Assembly (NCBI GenBank): GCA_014323925.1
Contig: JACONC010000006.1
Location: 78,358-142,357 of the forward strand
DNA from: Chromatiales bacterium
Lineage (GTDB): Bacteria > Pseudomonadota > Gammaproteobacteria > Poriferisulfidales > Oxydemutatoraceae
DNA: 64,000 nt
Direction: 5' to 3'
Shown one piece after another: positions 45,487 through 57,701 of the stretch; within the stretch, counting starts at the first letter, position 1; each line of letters opens with the position of its first letter. The translations under genes were made by a program, and so were the position numbers. The notes below the pieces were generated by a model, which was not told the origin of the DNA, searched no databases, and saw only the letters and a list, made by a program, of their open reading frames with translations.

Positions 45487-46065
45487 AGTGTTTTATTATA
45501 GCCAAATAAATTATCAATCCATAGTTGAAATACTCGCTTTTATTTTTTGGCTATTGCGCGTTTTTAGTTATGTCAAACTAAAGCACAGATGTCAGACTGG
45601 TGAAAAGTGTCCAACATATAGGTAGTCAACAGCTCATGAAAAGAGGAGATTTTTTATGTGGGTAATTGATAAATCTAACTCTGAACTATTTACCTAAGTA
45701 AGTTTACCCAAATAAGTTACCCAAATAATTTTATGGGGTGATTTCCTGCCAATTACTTACTGCGGCGCATTGCTAAGATTCTGGATTGCCCTTTGCTAGA
45801 AAATTAACTGAAACGAGACTAAGAGATAGACTAAGATCTCTACTCTTTACTCTTTTAGACGGTTGATCAGTATCAGACAAGTCAGTTGTAGTGCTGCAAA
45901 CCGCATAACTTTGTGGGTAGTTTGGTATGGTTCGCACCAAGATCGTCGCTGTATTGCAGGCTATGGGCTTCGTTGTTTAGAAACTGTTTTGCAAACGGGT
46001 TACTATGCTATAGTTAAATTATACTAAGTAATAAAATTGTACTGCTAATTTGGAAGGATAGTAAT
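45487..46065. other. 579-bp accessory intergenic region
   Basis: No gene of convincing length. A 13-codon ORF starting ATGTGGGTAATTG at 45656 has a strong AGAGGAG site but ends within a short direct repeat (two copies of AGTT(T)ACCCAAATAA near 45700-45730). It may be the start of a decayed gene. AGAGAT/ATCTCT forms a small hairpin near 45820. The first copy of the 85-bp repeat ends the region. Confidence 0.5.
45896..45980. repeat. 85-bp dispersed repeat, copy 1
   Basis: Begins GCAAACCGCATAAC and ends GGGCTTCGTTGTTTAG. It is identical to copy 2 (46434-46518) except for seven substitutions, six of them transitions. Both copies are in the same orientation and flank the small membrane ORF at 46066-46311. 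Likely a member of a genome-wide intergenic repeat family. Confidence 0.9.
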
Positions 46066-46311
46066 ATGATGCTTGCCAGTGAGAAAACGAGCCGAGTGAG
46101 TATTGGTGACATACTCGTACTATTGATACTAGGAGTTTTTAGTATGAGTATAATATTTTTAGGTGAATATTTTGAAAATCCCGTCATCTCCTTACTAGGA
46201 TTGTTGTTTCTTATAATAATAATCGGAACTGCTATAGTCAAATTTGGAACTGCCATAACTGATTTTATAAATTCTATTTTAGACCTCAAAGATCGCCTAA
46301 AACGAAAATAG
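46066..46311 (+). CDS. Small two-helix membrane protein
   Basis: 81 residues with two hydrophobic helices (about 14-32 and 40-62) and a basic C-terminus (LKDRLKRK). A good GGAAGGATAG ribosome binding site precedes the ATG at 46066; a second ATG follows immediately. No family recognised. It sits between the two copies of the 85-bp repeat, so the unit resembles a cassette. Confidence 0.6.
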   Translation: MMLASEKTSRVSIGDILVLLILGVFSMSIIFLGEYFENPVISLLGLLFLIIIIGTAIVKFGTAITDFINSILDLKDRLKRK

Positions 46312-46347
46312 ACTCTTATTTTTAACTACTTCTAATTACTCTTTCTA

Positions 46348-46428
46348 GCACCAAGTGCCAGGGTTTTGCTTGGTGCGGTGTTTCGTTAGGCGGTGGGGGT
46401 GAGACTGAGTACCGGGGTTCTGCCCGGT
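46348..46428. repeat. Two adjacent GC-rich hairpins next to 85-bp repeat copy 2
   Basis: GCACCAAG (46348-46355) pairs with CTTGGTGC (46369-46376), and ACCGGG (46411-46416) pairs with CCCGGT (46423-46428). The two hairpins share flanking wording (GGTGCGG after each), which suggests internal duplication. Together with the 85-bp unit this forms a longer structured repeat element of about 170 bases. Confidence 0.65.
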
Positions 46429-46433
46429 GCGGC

Positions 46434-46518
46434 GCAAACCGCATAACCTCGTAGGTAGTTTGGTATAGCTCGCACCAAGATCGTCGCTGTATTGCAGGCC
46501 ATGGGCTTCGTTTTTTAG
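46434..46518. repeat. 85-bp dispersed repeat, copy 2
   Basis: Same orientation as copy 1 at 45896-45980 with about 92 percent identity by direct comparison. A minus-strand frame of 70 codons runs through it and the hairpins, but copy 1 carries a stop in that frame, so I treat it as non-coding. Confidence 0.9.
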
Positions 46519-46555
46519 GATGCAATGGCGTCATTGCGATTGACTAAAATTGTTA

Positions 46556-46804
46556 TCAAAGATATTTAATAACTCCAATAACTGCTAATCCTACACCGAC
46601 TATCCACATCATCTGTTGCCGAAACAATCTCTCCATCTTGGCGTTTTGCTTTGCTATTGCTGTATCTATGTAGTGTTTTATTTCTTTTATATCCTGCTTT
46701 GTCGCCACATCTTTTGTACTTGCAACATCAGCGACTGCTTCCTTTGCCTCGTCTGGCGGAAGACCTAGCTTTGTAAGTGCGTTGTATAAAGCAATCTCGG
46801 ACAT
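46556..46804 (-). CDS. Small coiled-coil tail-anchored protein (DUF1640-like)
   Basis: 82 residues. The middle has STKDVATKQDIKEIKHYID, similar in style to the repeat protein at 38826-39173, followed by a helix (MMWIVGVGLAVIGVI) at the C-terminus. AAGGAG lies 7 bases before the ATG. The N-terminus LYNALTKLGLPPDEAKEAVADVA is typical of small proteins often found beside toxin or mobile remnants. Function unknown. Confidence 0.65.
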   Translation of the reverse strand: MSEIALYNALTKLGLPPDEAKEAVADVASTKDVATKQDIKEIKHYIDTAIAKQNAKMERLFRQQMMWIVGVGLAVIGVIKYL

Positions 46805-46863
46805 CTTTATTCTCCTTGGTGGTGTCTAACTATATTATAGTACCCCTGCCCACAGATAACAAA

Positions 46864-46995
46864 CTAATTCTGCATAGAGGGCACTAGAAAGTCTTTTTTC
46901 AACATTTGTTTAGCCATTGCAAGACGCTCCTCTTTTTTACTTTCGGCTAGACCTTTAGCTTCACCTTTAGCCAGACCTTCAGCTAAGCCCTGAGC
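46864..46995 (-). pseudogene. C-terminal remnant of an Rpn/PD-(D/E)XK transposase-like protein
   Basis: Minus-strand translation gives AQGLAEGLAKGEAKGLAESK, continuing KEERLAMAKQMLKKDFLVPS and a stop at 46864. The alternating G-L-A-E-G/A-K-G pattern followed by a short helical end is typical of the C-termini of Rpn-family recombination-promoting nucleases. A TGA at 46996-46998 interrupts the frame and no nuclease core is seen upstream, so only the tail remains. A perfect palindrome CTGAGCTCAG sits at the break (46990-46999). Confidence 0.6.
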
Positions 46996-47041
46996 TCAGT
47001 GATGCAGAAGGCGTGTCAGCCTGAGGCTCAAGTGTCTATGG

Positions 47042-47071
47042 TTGATTATGCTATGATATATTTTTTATAAT
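47042..47071 (+). promoter_or_regulatory. Predicted sigma70 promoter for accA
   Basis: TTGATT at 47042-47047 and TATAAT at 47066-47071 are separated by 18 bases. It lies 35 bases before the accA start, just after the accessory region, and could drive the housekeeping run that follows. Confidence 0.45.
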
Positions 47072-47105
47072 TATAACGAATAGGGATTTTTGAGAAATAC
47101 AACCA

Positions 47106-48062
47106 ATGAATGACTATCTTGATTTTGAACAGCCAGTTGTGCAATTGGAAGCGAAAATTACCGAACTTCGCAAAGTGACCGGTGATAACCGTGTCGACAT
47201 CAGTCAAGAGATAAAACAGCTTGAGCAAAAGCGTAATAAATTAGTACAGAATATCTACGCACAACTCAGTCCTTGGCAAATTACCCAACTCGCTCGTCAT
47301 CCACAGCGCCCCTATACGCTAGATTATATAAAAGCATTATTTACCGATTTTGAAGAATTGCATGGTGATCGCCACTACGCCGACGATGCAGCTATCGTTG
47401 TCGGTCTTGCACGATTCAACGGGCAGCCGCTAGCTGTGATTGGACACCAAAAAGGACGCGATGTACAGGAGAAGGTTAAGCGCAATTTTGGTATGTGTAA
47501 ACCCGAAGGTTATCGCAAAGCCAGGCGGATATTTGAGCTTGCCAGCCGTTTCAGATTGCCAATCTGTACTTTTATAGATACGCCAGGGGCTTATCCGGGT
47601 ATTGATGCCGAAGAGCGCAATCAAAGCGAGGCGATTGCGAGTAATCTGAAGTCACTGATAAATTTACCAGTGCCAATTATTTGCACAGTAATCGGTGAGG
47701 GCGGTTCGGGTGGCGCATTGGCAATTGGTGTCGGGGATTATTTGATCATGCTGCAATACAGCATCTATTCGGTGATCTCCCCAGAAGGTTGTGCATCTAT
47801 TTTATGGAAGGATGCCAAGCAAGCTGACTTGGCAGCTAAAGCATTGAAATTGACCGCAGATGAATTGCGCACATTAAATTTGATAGACGAAGTTGTTGAA
47901 GAAGAGAACGGTGGTGTACACCGTAGCTTTGAACAGACTCATACAAAACTCGCAAAGGTTCTACACGCACAACTCGATCGCTTGACGCAATTATCTACTG
48001 AACAGCTATTGCAAGCACGGTATAAGAAGTGGTCTGATATCGGATACTTCAAGAGTGTTTGA
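47106..48062 (+). CDS. accA: Acetyl-CoA carboxylase carboxyltransferase subunit alpha
   Basis: 318 residues. The start [17 protein letters not shown], the [21 protein letters not shown] stretch (here quoted only as DFEELHGDR) and [15 protein letters not shown] near residue 200 are diagnostic, with [13 protein letters not shown] following. It transfers CO2 from carboxybiotin to acetyl-CoA with AccD for fatty acid synthesis. accD is not in this window. It heads the conserved accA-tilS-pyrG-kdsA-eno order. Confidence 0.97.
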   Translation: MNDYLDFEQPVVQLEAKITELRKVTGDNRVDISQEIKQLEQKRNKLVQNIYAQLSPWQITQLARHPQRPYTLDYIKALFTDFEELHGDRHYADDAAIVVGLARFNGQPLAVIGHQKGRDVQEKVKRNFGMCKPEGYRKARRIFELASRFRLPICTFIDTPGAYPGIDAEERNQSEAIASNLKSLINLPVPIICTVIGEGGSGGALAIGVGDYLIMLQYSIYSVISPEGCASILWKDAKQADLAAKALKLTADELRTLNLIDEVVEEENGGVHRSFEQTHTKLAKVLHAQLDRLTQLSTEQLLQARYKKWSDIGYFKSV

Positions 48063-48099
48063 TGAATCATTCACGATACTTCTGTAAGCATAAAAGGCG

Positions 48100-51867
<3,768 letters not shown>

Positions 51868-51884
51868 TTAGTTGGAACAAATAA

Positions 51885-53189
51885 ATGAAAAATAACATTA
51901 CTCAGATTCGCGGTCGCGAGATTATTGATTCACGAGGCAACCCGACTGTTGAGGCCGAAGTGGTCACCGCAGCCGGTATTTGTGGACGAGCGGCAGTGCC
52001 GTCCGGTGCCTCTACTGGCAGTTTAGAGGCGATCGAGTTGCGCGACAACGACAACACTCGCTTTAACGGTAAAGGTGTGCAGCAGGCAGTGAATAATATC
52101 AACACCGAGATTCAAAAAGCACTGGTAGGTATCGATGTCTGCGAACAACACCAGCTGGATACTACGATGATTGACCTTGACGGCACTAAAAACAAAGGCC
52201 GCTTAGGAGCAAATGCAATACTCGCAGTGTCTCTGGCAACCGCAATTACTGCAGCAAAGTCCAAAGAATGTGCACTATATGAATATTTTAACGACTTGAG
52301 TGCGAACCATGCGCTCAGTCTACCTACGCCAATGATCAATATCCTAAACGGCGGTTCGCATGCAAATAACAATGTCGATATACAAGAGTTTATGCTAGTG
52401 CCGACCGGTGTCGAGAGTATCAAAGATGCGGTGCGGGTTGGTTGCGAGGTATTTCACGCCCTGCAAAAAATACTAAAGCAACGCCGCTTGAGTACCACGG
52501 TAGGCGACGAAGGTGGCTTTGCTCCCAATCTTCCATCCAACGAGGCTGCGATAGAAGCGATACTAGAAGCGATAGACCACACGCAATACAAGGTTGGCAG
52601 CGATATCTACTTAGCCTTGGATGTTGCAAGTTCAGAGTTTTATTCCGATGGTACCTATCATTTAGAATCGACCAACAACAAATACGATAGTGCCGGTTTT
52701 ATTGAATATCTGTCCGATTGGGTCGATAAATATCCAATCTTGTCAATAGAAGACGGTGTTGCCGAAGACGATTGGCAAGGCTGGAAAGCTATGACCGAAA
52801 AACTGGGTAATCAAATACAGATAGTCGGCGACGATTTATTCGTGACCAACACCGATATCATCGCTAAAGGCATAGCGCAGCAAATTGCTAACTGTGTGTT
52901 GATAAAACTAAATCAAATAGGTACACTCAGTGAAACTTTGGCTGCCATTGAGATGGCGCAAAAGGCGAACTATAACTGCATCATTTCACATCGCTCCGGT
53001 GAGACCGAAGATGTGAGTATTGCCGATCTTGCAGTCGGTATCGGCGTCGGACAGATAAAGACCGGTTCGCTCTGCCGCACTGATAGGGTGGCTAAATATA
53101 ATCAATTAATGCGCATTGAAGAAACACTGGGCAAGCGTGCGGCTTATGCAAAAACGACTGCTTTTAGTCGCTTCAGGGCTTTGTCTTAG
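51885..53189 (+). CDS. eno: Enolase
   Basis: 434 residues. Family signatures: [14 protein letters not shown], the [10 protein letters not shown] loop, [16 protein letters not shown], the metal ligands in ALDVASSEF and [20 protein letters not shown], and the active-site [10 protein letters not shown]. It interconverts 2-phosphoglycerate and phosphoenolpyruvate and also joins the RNA degradosome in many gammaproteobacteria. Confidence 0.98.
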   Translation: MKNNITQIRGREIIDSRGNPTVEAEVVTAAGICGRAAVPSGASTGSLEAIELRDNDNTRFNGKGVQQAVNNINTEIQKALVGIDVCEQHQLDTTMIDLDGTKNKGRLGANAILAVSLATAITAAKSKECALYEYFNDLSANHALSLPTPMINILNGGSHANNNVDIQEFMLVPTGVESIKDAVRVGCEVFHALQKILKQRRLSTTVGDEGGFAPNLPSNEAAIEAILEAIDHTQYKVGSDIYLALDVASSEFYSDGTYHLESTNNKYDSAGFIEYLSDWVDKYPILSIEDGVAEDDWQGWKAMTEKLGNQIQIVGDDLFVTNTDIIAKGIAQQIANCVLIKLNQIGTLSETLAAIEMAQKANYNCIISHRSGETEDVSIADLAVGIGVGQIKTGSLCRTDRVAKYNQLMRIEETLGKRAAYAKTTAFSRFRALS

Positions 53190-53205
53190 ACTGTAGCGAC
53201 TATTG

Positions 53206-53817
53206 ATGACAATCTCAACGATCCCCGAAATAATAGAACAATATAGAAATGACCGTATGGTTATCATCGTTGACGATGAAGGACGAGAGAACGAAGGCGA
53301 TTTGATGATTGCAGCTGAGCGGGTCACTGCTGAACATATTAATTTTATGGCGAAATACGGGCGCGGTTTGATCTGTTTAACACTAACGCCTGAGCGGTGC
53401 CGATATTTGCAATTACCGCTCATGGTAACAGAGACCAATCGCAAGCTAGCAACCAACTTCACGGTGTCAATAGACGCTAAAGAGGGCATTAGCACTGGCA
53501 TCTCGGCGAGTGACCGTGCGCGTACTATTCGGGTTGCGGTGGCTGATGATAGTCGGGCGAGTGACTTAGAAAGACCGGGGCATATTTTCCCATTAATGGC
53601 ACAGCCCAATGGAGTCCTAACCCGTGCCGGCCATACTGAGAGTGGTTGTGATATCGCTCGTTTAGCTGGCTTTGAGCCAGCCTCAGTGATCGTTGAGGTA
53701 CTCAAAGACGACGGTTCTATGGCGCGTCTGCCGGATCTGGAAGAGTTTGCCGACCGTCATCAGTTAAAGATAGGTATAGTCGGTGATTTAGTTAAATATA
53801 GGCTTAAAAATGACTGA
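53206..53817 (+). CDS. ribB: 3,4-dihydroxy-2-butanone 4-phosphate synthase
   Basis: 203 residues from the ATG at 53206 (a TTG directly before it is possible). Metal/substrate motifs: [50 protein letters not shown] and [21 protein letters not shown], of which RAGHTE carries catalytic residues. Only the DHBP domain is present, with no fused GTP cyclohydrolase II. It makes the four-carbon unit of riboflavin. It overlaps ribH by 8 bases. No FMN riboswitch is visible in the 16-base upstream gap. Confidence 0.95.
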   Translation: MTISTIPEIIEQYRNDRMVIIVDDEGRENEGDLMIAAERVTAEHINFMAKYGRGLICLTLTPERCRYLQLPLMVTETNRKLATNFTVSIDAKEGISTGISASDRARTIRVAVADDSRASDLERPGHIFPLMAQPNGVLTRAGHTESGCDIARLAGFEPASVIVEVLKDDGSMARLPDLEEFADRHQLKIGIVGDLVKYRLKND

Positions 53818-54283
53818 CGCTAAAACCAGTTTTGCTGATGATCTAGATGGTAAAGGTATGCATTTCTGTATTGTTGCTGCCAAGTATAATAGCGAGATAG
53901 TGGACGCATTAGTGGCGAGTGCGGTAGCAACCCTGAAAGCGCACCATGCCGAAACCATCGACATAGTCAGAGTGCCGGGTACCTTTGAAATTCCTCTAAT
54001 GGCCAAACATAAAGCGAACACCCAGCGATACCATGCGATTTTAACTTTGGGGTGTGTCATCCGTGGGCAAACCGACCATTACGACTTAATCATCAATACC
54101 TGTAGCCATAGCATTGGTCATATCATGCTGGAGACCAATGTCCCTATCACACTGGGTATTTTGGCAGTGGAGAATAGTGCGCAAGCGAAAGCGCGTTCGC
54201 AACCCGAAAGCGATATCAACCGTGGTCGAGAAAATGCACTGGTCGCACTGGAGATGGCACGACTAGTTGCAAAAGATGGATAA
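53810..54283 (+). CDS. ribH: 6,7-dimethyl-8-ribityllumazine synthase
   Basis: 157 residues. Motifs: [16 protein letters not shown] near the N-terminus, [29 protein letters not shown] with the catalytic His, and [15 protein letters not shown]. It joins the RibB product to the pyrimidine to form lumazine. Overlaps both ribB (8 bases) and nusB (8 bases), so the three are coupled. Confidence 0.96.
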   Translation: MTDAKTSFADDLDGKGMHFCIVAAKYNSEIVDALVASAVATLKAHHAETIDIVRVPGTFEIPLMAKHKANTQRYHAILTLGCVIRGQTDHYDLIINTCSHSIGHIMLETNVPITLGILAVENSAQAKARSQPESDINRGRENALVALEMARLVAKDG

Positions 54284-54698
54284 AGCCGAACTATTCAATG
54301 CCCGTAGCAGAGCGCGTATACTGGCAATGCAAGCTGCTTATCAATGGAAAATTGGCAACCAAGACGCGGATGATGTTATCGCTCAATTTACTTCAGACGA
54401 ATACTATGCGCAAGTTGACGACCAGTATTTTAGAACGCTATTCCAAGCAGCTACCTCCACATCATTAGATAAAAAATTAGAACAATGCATGGAGTTTAGC
54501 ATCAAAGAAGTGGATACCATTGAGAGTTTTATCTTGCGCAATGCTGCTTATGAAATTGCTCACATCGCCGAGATTGATACAGCAGTTGCAATCAACGAAG
54601 CGGTGCTGATCGCTAAAAAGTTCTGTGGCTCAGGTAGTTACCGTTTTGTCAACGGAGTGTTGGATTGTTTCGCTAAAAAATACGCGCGAACCGAATAG
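54276..54698 (+). CDS. nusB: Transcription antitermination factor NusB
   Basis: 140 residues from the ATG at 54276. Helical protein with RSRARILAMQAAYQW at the N-terminus, the basic RNA-binding start of NusB, and FILRNAAYEIAHIAEIDTAVAINEAVLIAKKF, from which NEAVLIAKKF is diagnostic, then FVNGVLDCF. It binds boxA with NusE in rRNA antitermination. ribH-nusB linkage is the standard order. Confidence 0.95.
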   Translation: MDKAELFNARSRARILAMQAAYQWKIGNQDADDVIAQFTSDEYYAQVDDQYFRTLFQAATSTSLDKKLEQCMEFSIKEVDTIESFILRNAAYEIAHIAEIDTAVAINEAVLIAKKFCGSGSYRFVNGVLDCFAKKYARTE

Positions 54699-54700
54699 TA

Positions 54701-55678
54701 ATGGAACAGTTGGGTCGTAAATCATTAAACGAAGAACAAGTCATTGCCAGCTATTTCGGTAAATCGATATCTTGTCCGGACACCACCTTAGGTATAGGCG
54801 ATGATGCCGCAATCATTAATCCACGAGGCAGTTATTTAGCGGTCGCCACCGATACCCTAGTTGAAGGTGTGCATTTTAAGCCTGACGCGGATGCTGCCGA
54901 CATCGGCCATAAAGCTTTGGCGGTCAATCTGAGTGATTTAGCAGCGGTTGCAGCTAAACCACGCTGGGCTTTGCTGGCATTGACTATACCGGATAGCGAT
55001 GCCGACTGGCTCAAGGCATTTAGCGATGGCTTTTTTCGCTTAGCTGAACAGCACGAGGTGCGCTTAATCGGCGGCGATACAACAAAAGGGAAATTGACTA
55101 TTACAGTTCAGCTCATCGGCACAATTGCCGAGAATAAAATATTGCGCCGTGATAAAGCACAGGCCGGTGAGGGTATCTATGTTACCGGTCGCATTGGCGA
55201 TGCCGCGATGGCAGCACTGCATGCAGCTGCGCTAAAATCTTATACACAAAGCTATCAGCAATGTTTAGAGCGGATGTTGCGACCGACTGCCAGAGTTGCC
55301 GAAGGTATGATACTGGCTCGCTATGCTGATGCTGCGATTGACATCTCAGACGGCGTATTCAAGGATCTATCGCGTTTACTATCGGCATCCGCTGTAGGTG
55401 CTAATATAGCGATAGAAAGTATACCGACGATAGCCGAAATAAATCTATTATGTCCAACATTAGAAGCGCTTATTAAAGCATTGATTTACGGTGAAGATTA
55501 CGAACTATTATTTACCTTGAAGGATGAATATCTAGCCGAATTAACGCACGCATTTGGCAATATCGGCACTGCGCTAACCCGCATCGGCACGATTGAAAAA
55601 AAGCAAGGGTTGAGATGTTATTATCGTTCAAAACCTGTAGAACTGCCCGAACAACTCGGTTATGATCACTTCGGCTAG
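54701..55678 (+). CDS. thiL: Thiamine-monophosphate kinase
   Basis: 325 residues, PurM/ThiL fold. Seen are IGDDAAIINPRGSYLAVATDTLVEGVHF (the GDDAA and DTLVEGVHF parts bind ATP and Mg), GHKALAVNLSDLAAVAA, IGGDTTKG, and DISDGVFKDLSRLL with GEDYELLFT. It makes thiamine diphosphate. Starts 2 bases after nusB and overlaps pgpA by 17 bases. Confidence 0.96.
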   Translation: MEQLGRKSLNEEQVIASYFGKSISCPDTTLGIGDDAAIINPRGSYLAVATDTLVEGVHFKPDADAADIGHKALAVNLSDLAAVAAKPRWALLALTIPDSDADWLKAFSDGFFRLAEQHEVRLIGGDTTKGKLTITVQLIGTIAENKILRRDKAQAGEGIYVTGRIGDAAMAALHAAALKSYTQSYQQCLERMLRPTARVAEGMILARYADAAIDISDGVFKDLSRLLSASAVGANIAIESIPTIAEINLLCPTLEALIKALIYGEDYELLFTLKDEYLAELTHAFGNIGTALTRIGTIEKKQGLRCYYRSKPVELPEQLGYDHFG

Positions 55679-56174
55679 TCAAGGTTTGCCCGCTCCAAAT
55701 TGGAAGTGGCTGCGCAACCCACTACATTGTCTGTCACTAGGCTTCGGTTGTGGACTAAGTCCAATTGCTCCCGGCACCATAGGCACATTGCTAGGGGTAG
55801 TTATCTACCTCCTGATTATGGACTTCAATACAATGTTCTATTTATCTGTTGTATTCCTGATTATTGGCATAGGAACTTGGGCTGCTGAATATACCTGCGA
55901 AGCGTTGGAAGGAAAGGATCATCGAGCCATCGTTATTGACGAAATTGCTGGTTTTTTGGTGGCTTGCATTAGCTTACCTCCATCGTGGTTTTATTTGCCA
56001 CTGGCTTTTGTATTATTTCGTATATTTGATATAGCGAAACCGTGGCCAGTGAGCTTTGCCGATCAGCACATCAAAGGGGGTATCGGCATCATCGCTGATG
56101 ATTTGTTAGCCGGAGTCTACACACTACTATGCATACAATTATTAGCTTTTATGTTATCTCTATACAATGGCTGA
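55662..56174 (+). CDS. pgpA: Phosphatidylglycerophosphatase A
   Basis: 170 residues with about four membrane helices. Family motifs LSLGFGCGLSPIAPGTIGTL near residue 25-45 and the acidic IVIDEIAGFLVA plus FRIFDIAKPWPV and the late GGIGIIADDLLAGVY. It dephosphorylates phosphatidylglycerophosphate in the inner membrane. The thiL-pgpA order is standard for gammaproteobacteria. Confidence 0.95.
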   Translation: MITSASQGLPAPNWKWLRNPLHCLSLGFGCGLSPIAPGTIGTLLGVVIYLLIMDFNTMFYLSVVFLIIGIGTWAAEYTCEALEGKDHRAIVIDEIAGFLVACISLPPSWFYLPLAFVLFRIFDIAKPWPVSFADQHIKGGIGIIADDLLAGVYTLLCIQLLAFMLSLYNG

Positions 56175-56204
56175 GCCTGCTTAATATCCTATAATACTGC
56201 TAGT

Positions 56205-57605
56205 ATGAATATCCGCACGCGCTTTGCACCCAGCCCGACCGGCACCTTACATATTGGTAATGTGCGTACTGCGTTGTTCGCCTGGCTCTATGCCCGCAAG
56301 CATCAAGGGCAATTTATACTCCGTATAGAGGATACCGATAGCGATAGATCGACTGACGAGTCTGCACGCAACATCATTGCCGAACTGCAATGGTTGGGTT
56401 TGGATTATGACGAAGGTCCTTTTTTTCAAAGCCAACGCCAAGCTATCTATCAGCAAGCTGCCGAGCGACTAGTTGCCGAAGATAAAGCCTACTACTGCTA
56501 TTGTACTAAAGAGGAACTTGCCGAGCGCGCCGCCGGTTTTTCTTCAAAAGGCTTTGCTGCTTGGGGCTACGATGGTAAATGTCGCGACCGCAAGCAACCA
56601 CGCCGCGGTGTGCAGCCAACCATACGCATTAAAACCTCAGATAATGGTATCACTGAGTTTGATGATTGTGTTCACGGCCATAGCAAGATAGAAAACAAAA
56701 ACTTAAGCGATATTGTCATCGTACGCGCCAACGGCATACCGACTTATAACTTCGCCGTGGTAGTTGACGATATAGACATGCAAATCAGTCATATCCTGCG
56801 CGGCGACGATCATCTACACAATACTTTTCAGCAGATCAACCTGATAAAACACCTACAAGCAAAGCTACCGACTTATGCCCATCTACCCATGGTGTTGCGA
56901 GAAGACCGCCAGCGTCTTTCTAAACGCGATCAAGCATCAGGCATCGCAAACTATAGAGAGCAGGGCTATTTGCCGCATGCTTTATTGAATTATTTAGCCA
57001 GACTAGGCTGGTCTAAAGGCGACGAAGAAATCTTTAGCAAAACTGAGCTGATAGCACATTTTGATCTATCGGCTATCCATAAATCGGCAGCTGCGCTAAA
57101 CTCAGAAAAACTGGATTGGCTAAACGCACACTACCTCGCCGAAATGCCTGTCGGCGCGTTAAGCGATGCAGTCGCAAAACGCTTATCTGCACAAGGATTG
57201 GATGCCAAGCAAAACGCACAGTTTACTGAGATAGTCACGGAAATGCGCACGCGTTATAAAACAATATCGGCACTTGCCGCAGGATTATCATTCATATACC
57301 GACAACCAGACTACGATGCGAAAACTGCACAAAGTTACCATATCCCCGATATCATCGCACTACTCAATACTTGGTCTAACCGCATAAAAATTGAGCAAGC
57401 GGATGATTGGAACTCCGATGCACTCAAAACAGCGCTCACCCACTTTAGTCAGCAACAAAATATCAAAATGGGAATGATAGCAAAGCCGCTACGCTTTGTA
57501 TTAACTGCAGATAACCCTAGCCCTAGTTTGGGGCAAGTGATGGCGTGGTTAGGCAAAGACGAATGTATTGCTAGGATAAACAGATTTACTAAGGCAGGTT
57601 GTTGA
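56205..57605 (+). CDS. gltX: Glutamyl-tRNA synthetase
   Basis: 466 residues, class I synthetase. The HIGH-type motif is TLHIGNVRTALFAW and the KMSKS-type motif RLSKRDQA. The RIEDTD and YNFAVVVDDIDM stretches and GDDHLHNTFQQI mark the GluRS core. The zinc-site region contains only YCYCTKEEL, a partial cysteine set. It charges tRNA-Glu. It is the last recognised housekeeping gene before the giant surface protein. Confidence 0.97.
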   Translation: MNIRTRFAPSPTGTLHIGNVRTALFAWLYARKHQGQFILRIEDTDSDRSTDESARNIIAELQWLGLDYDEGPFFQSQRQAIYQQAAERLVAEDKAYYCYCTKEELAERAAGFSSKGFAAWGYDGKCRDRKQPRRGVQPTIRIKTSDNGITEFDDCVHGHSKIENKNLSDIVIVRANGIPTYNFAVVVDDIDMQISHILRGDDHLHNTFQQINLIKHLQAKLPTYAHLPMVLREDRQRLSKRDQASGIANYREQGYLPHALLNYLARLGWSKGDEEIFSKTELIAHFDLSAIHKSAAALNSEKLDWLNAHYLAEMPVGALSDAVAKRLSAQGLDAKQNAQFTEIVTEMRTRYKTISALAAGLSFIYRQPDYDAKTAQSYHIPDIIALLNTWSNRIKIEQADDWNSDALKTALTHFSQQQNIKMGMIAKPLRFVLTADNPSPSLGQVMAWLGKDECIARINRFTKAGC

Positions 57606-57701
57606 AAAGCGTTATCAGCTAAGGAAATAGATCTTTTGTGGTATTATATAGGATAATATATTTTACTAAGTAGTCCTTCTTATCGCAGATATCATAACTA
57701 T

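Noticed and set aside
46322..46534. 70-codon minus-strand ORF over hairpins and repeat copy 2
   Set aside because: The same frame carries a stop in repeat copy 1 and follows structured non-coding DNA.
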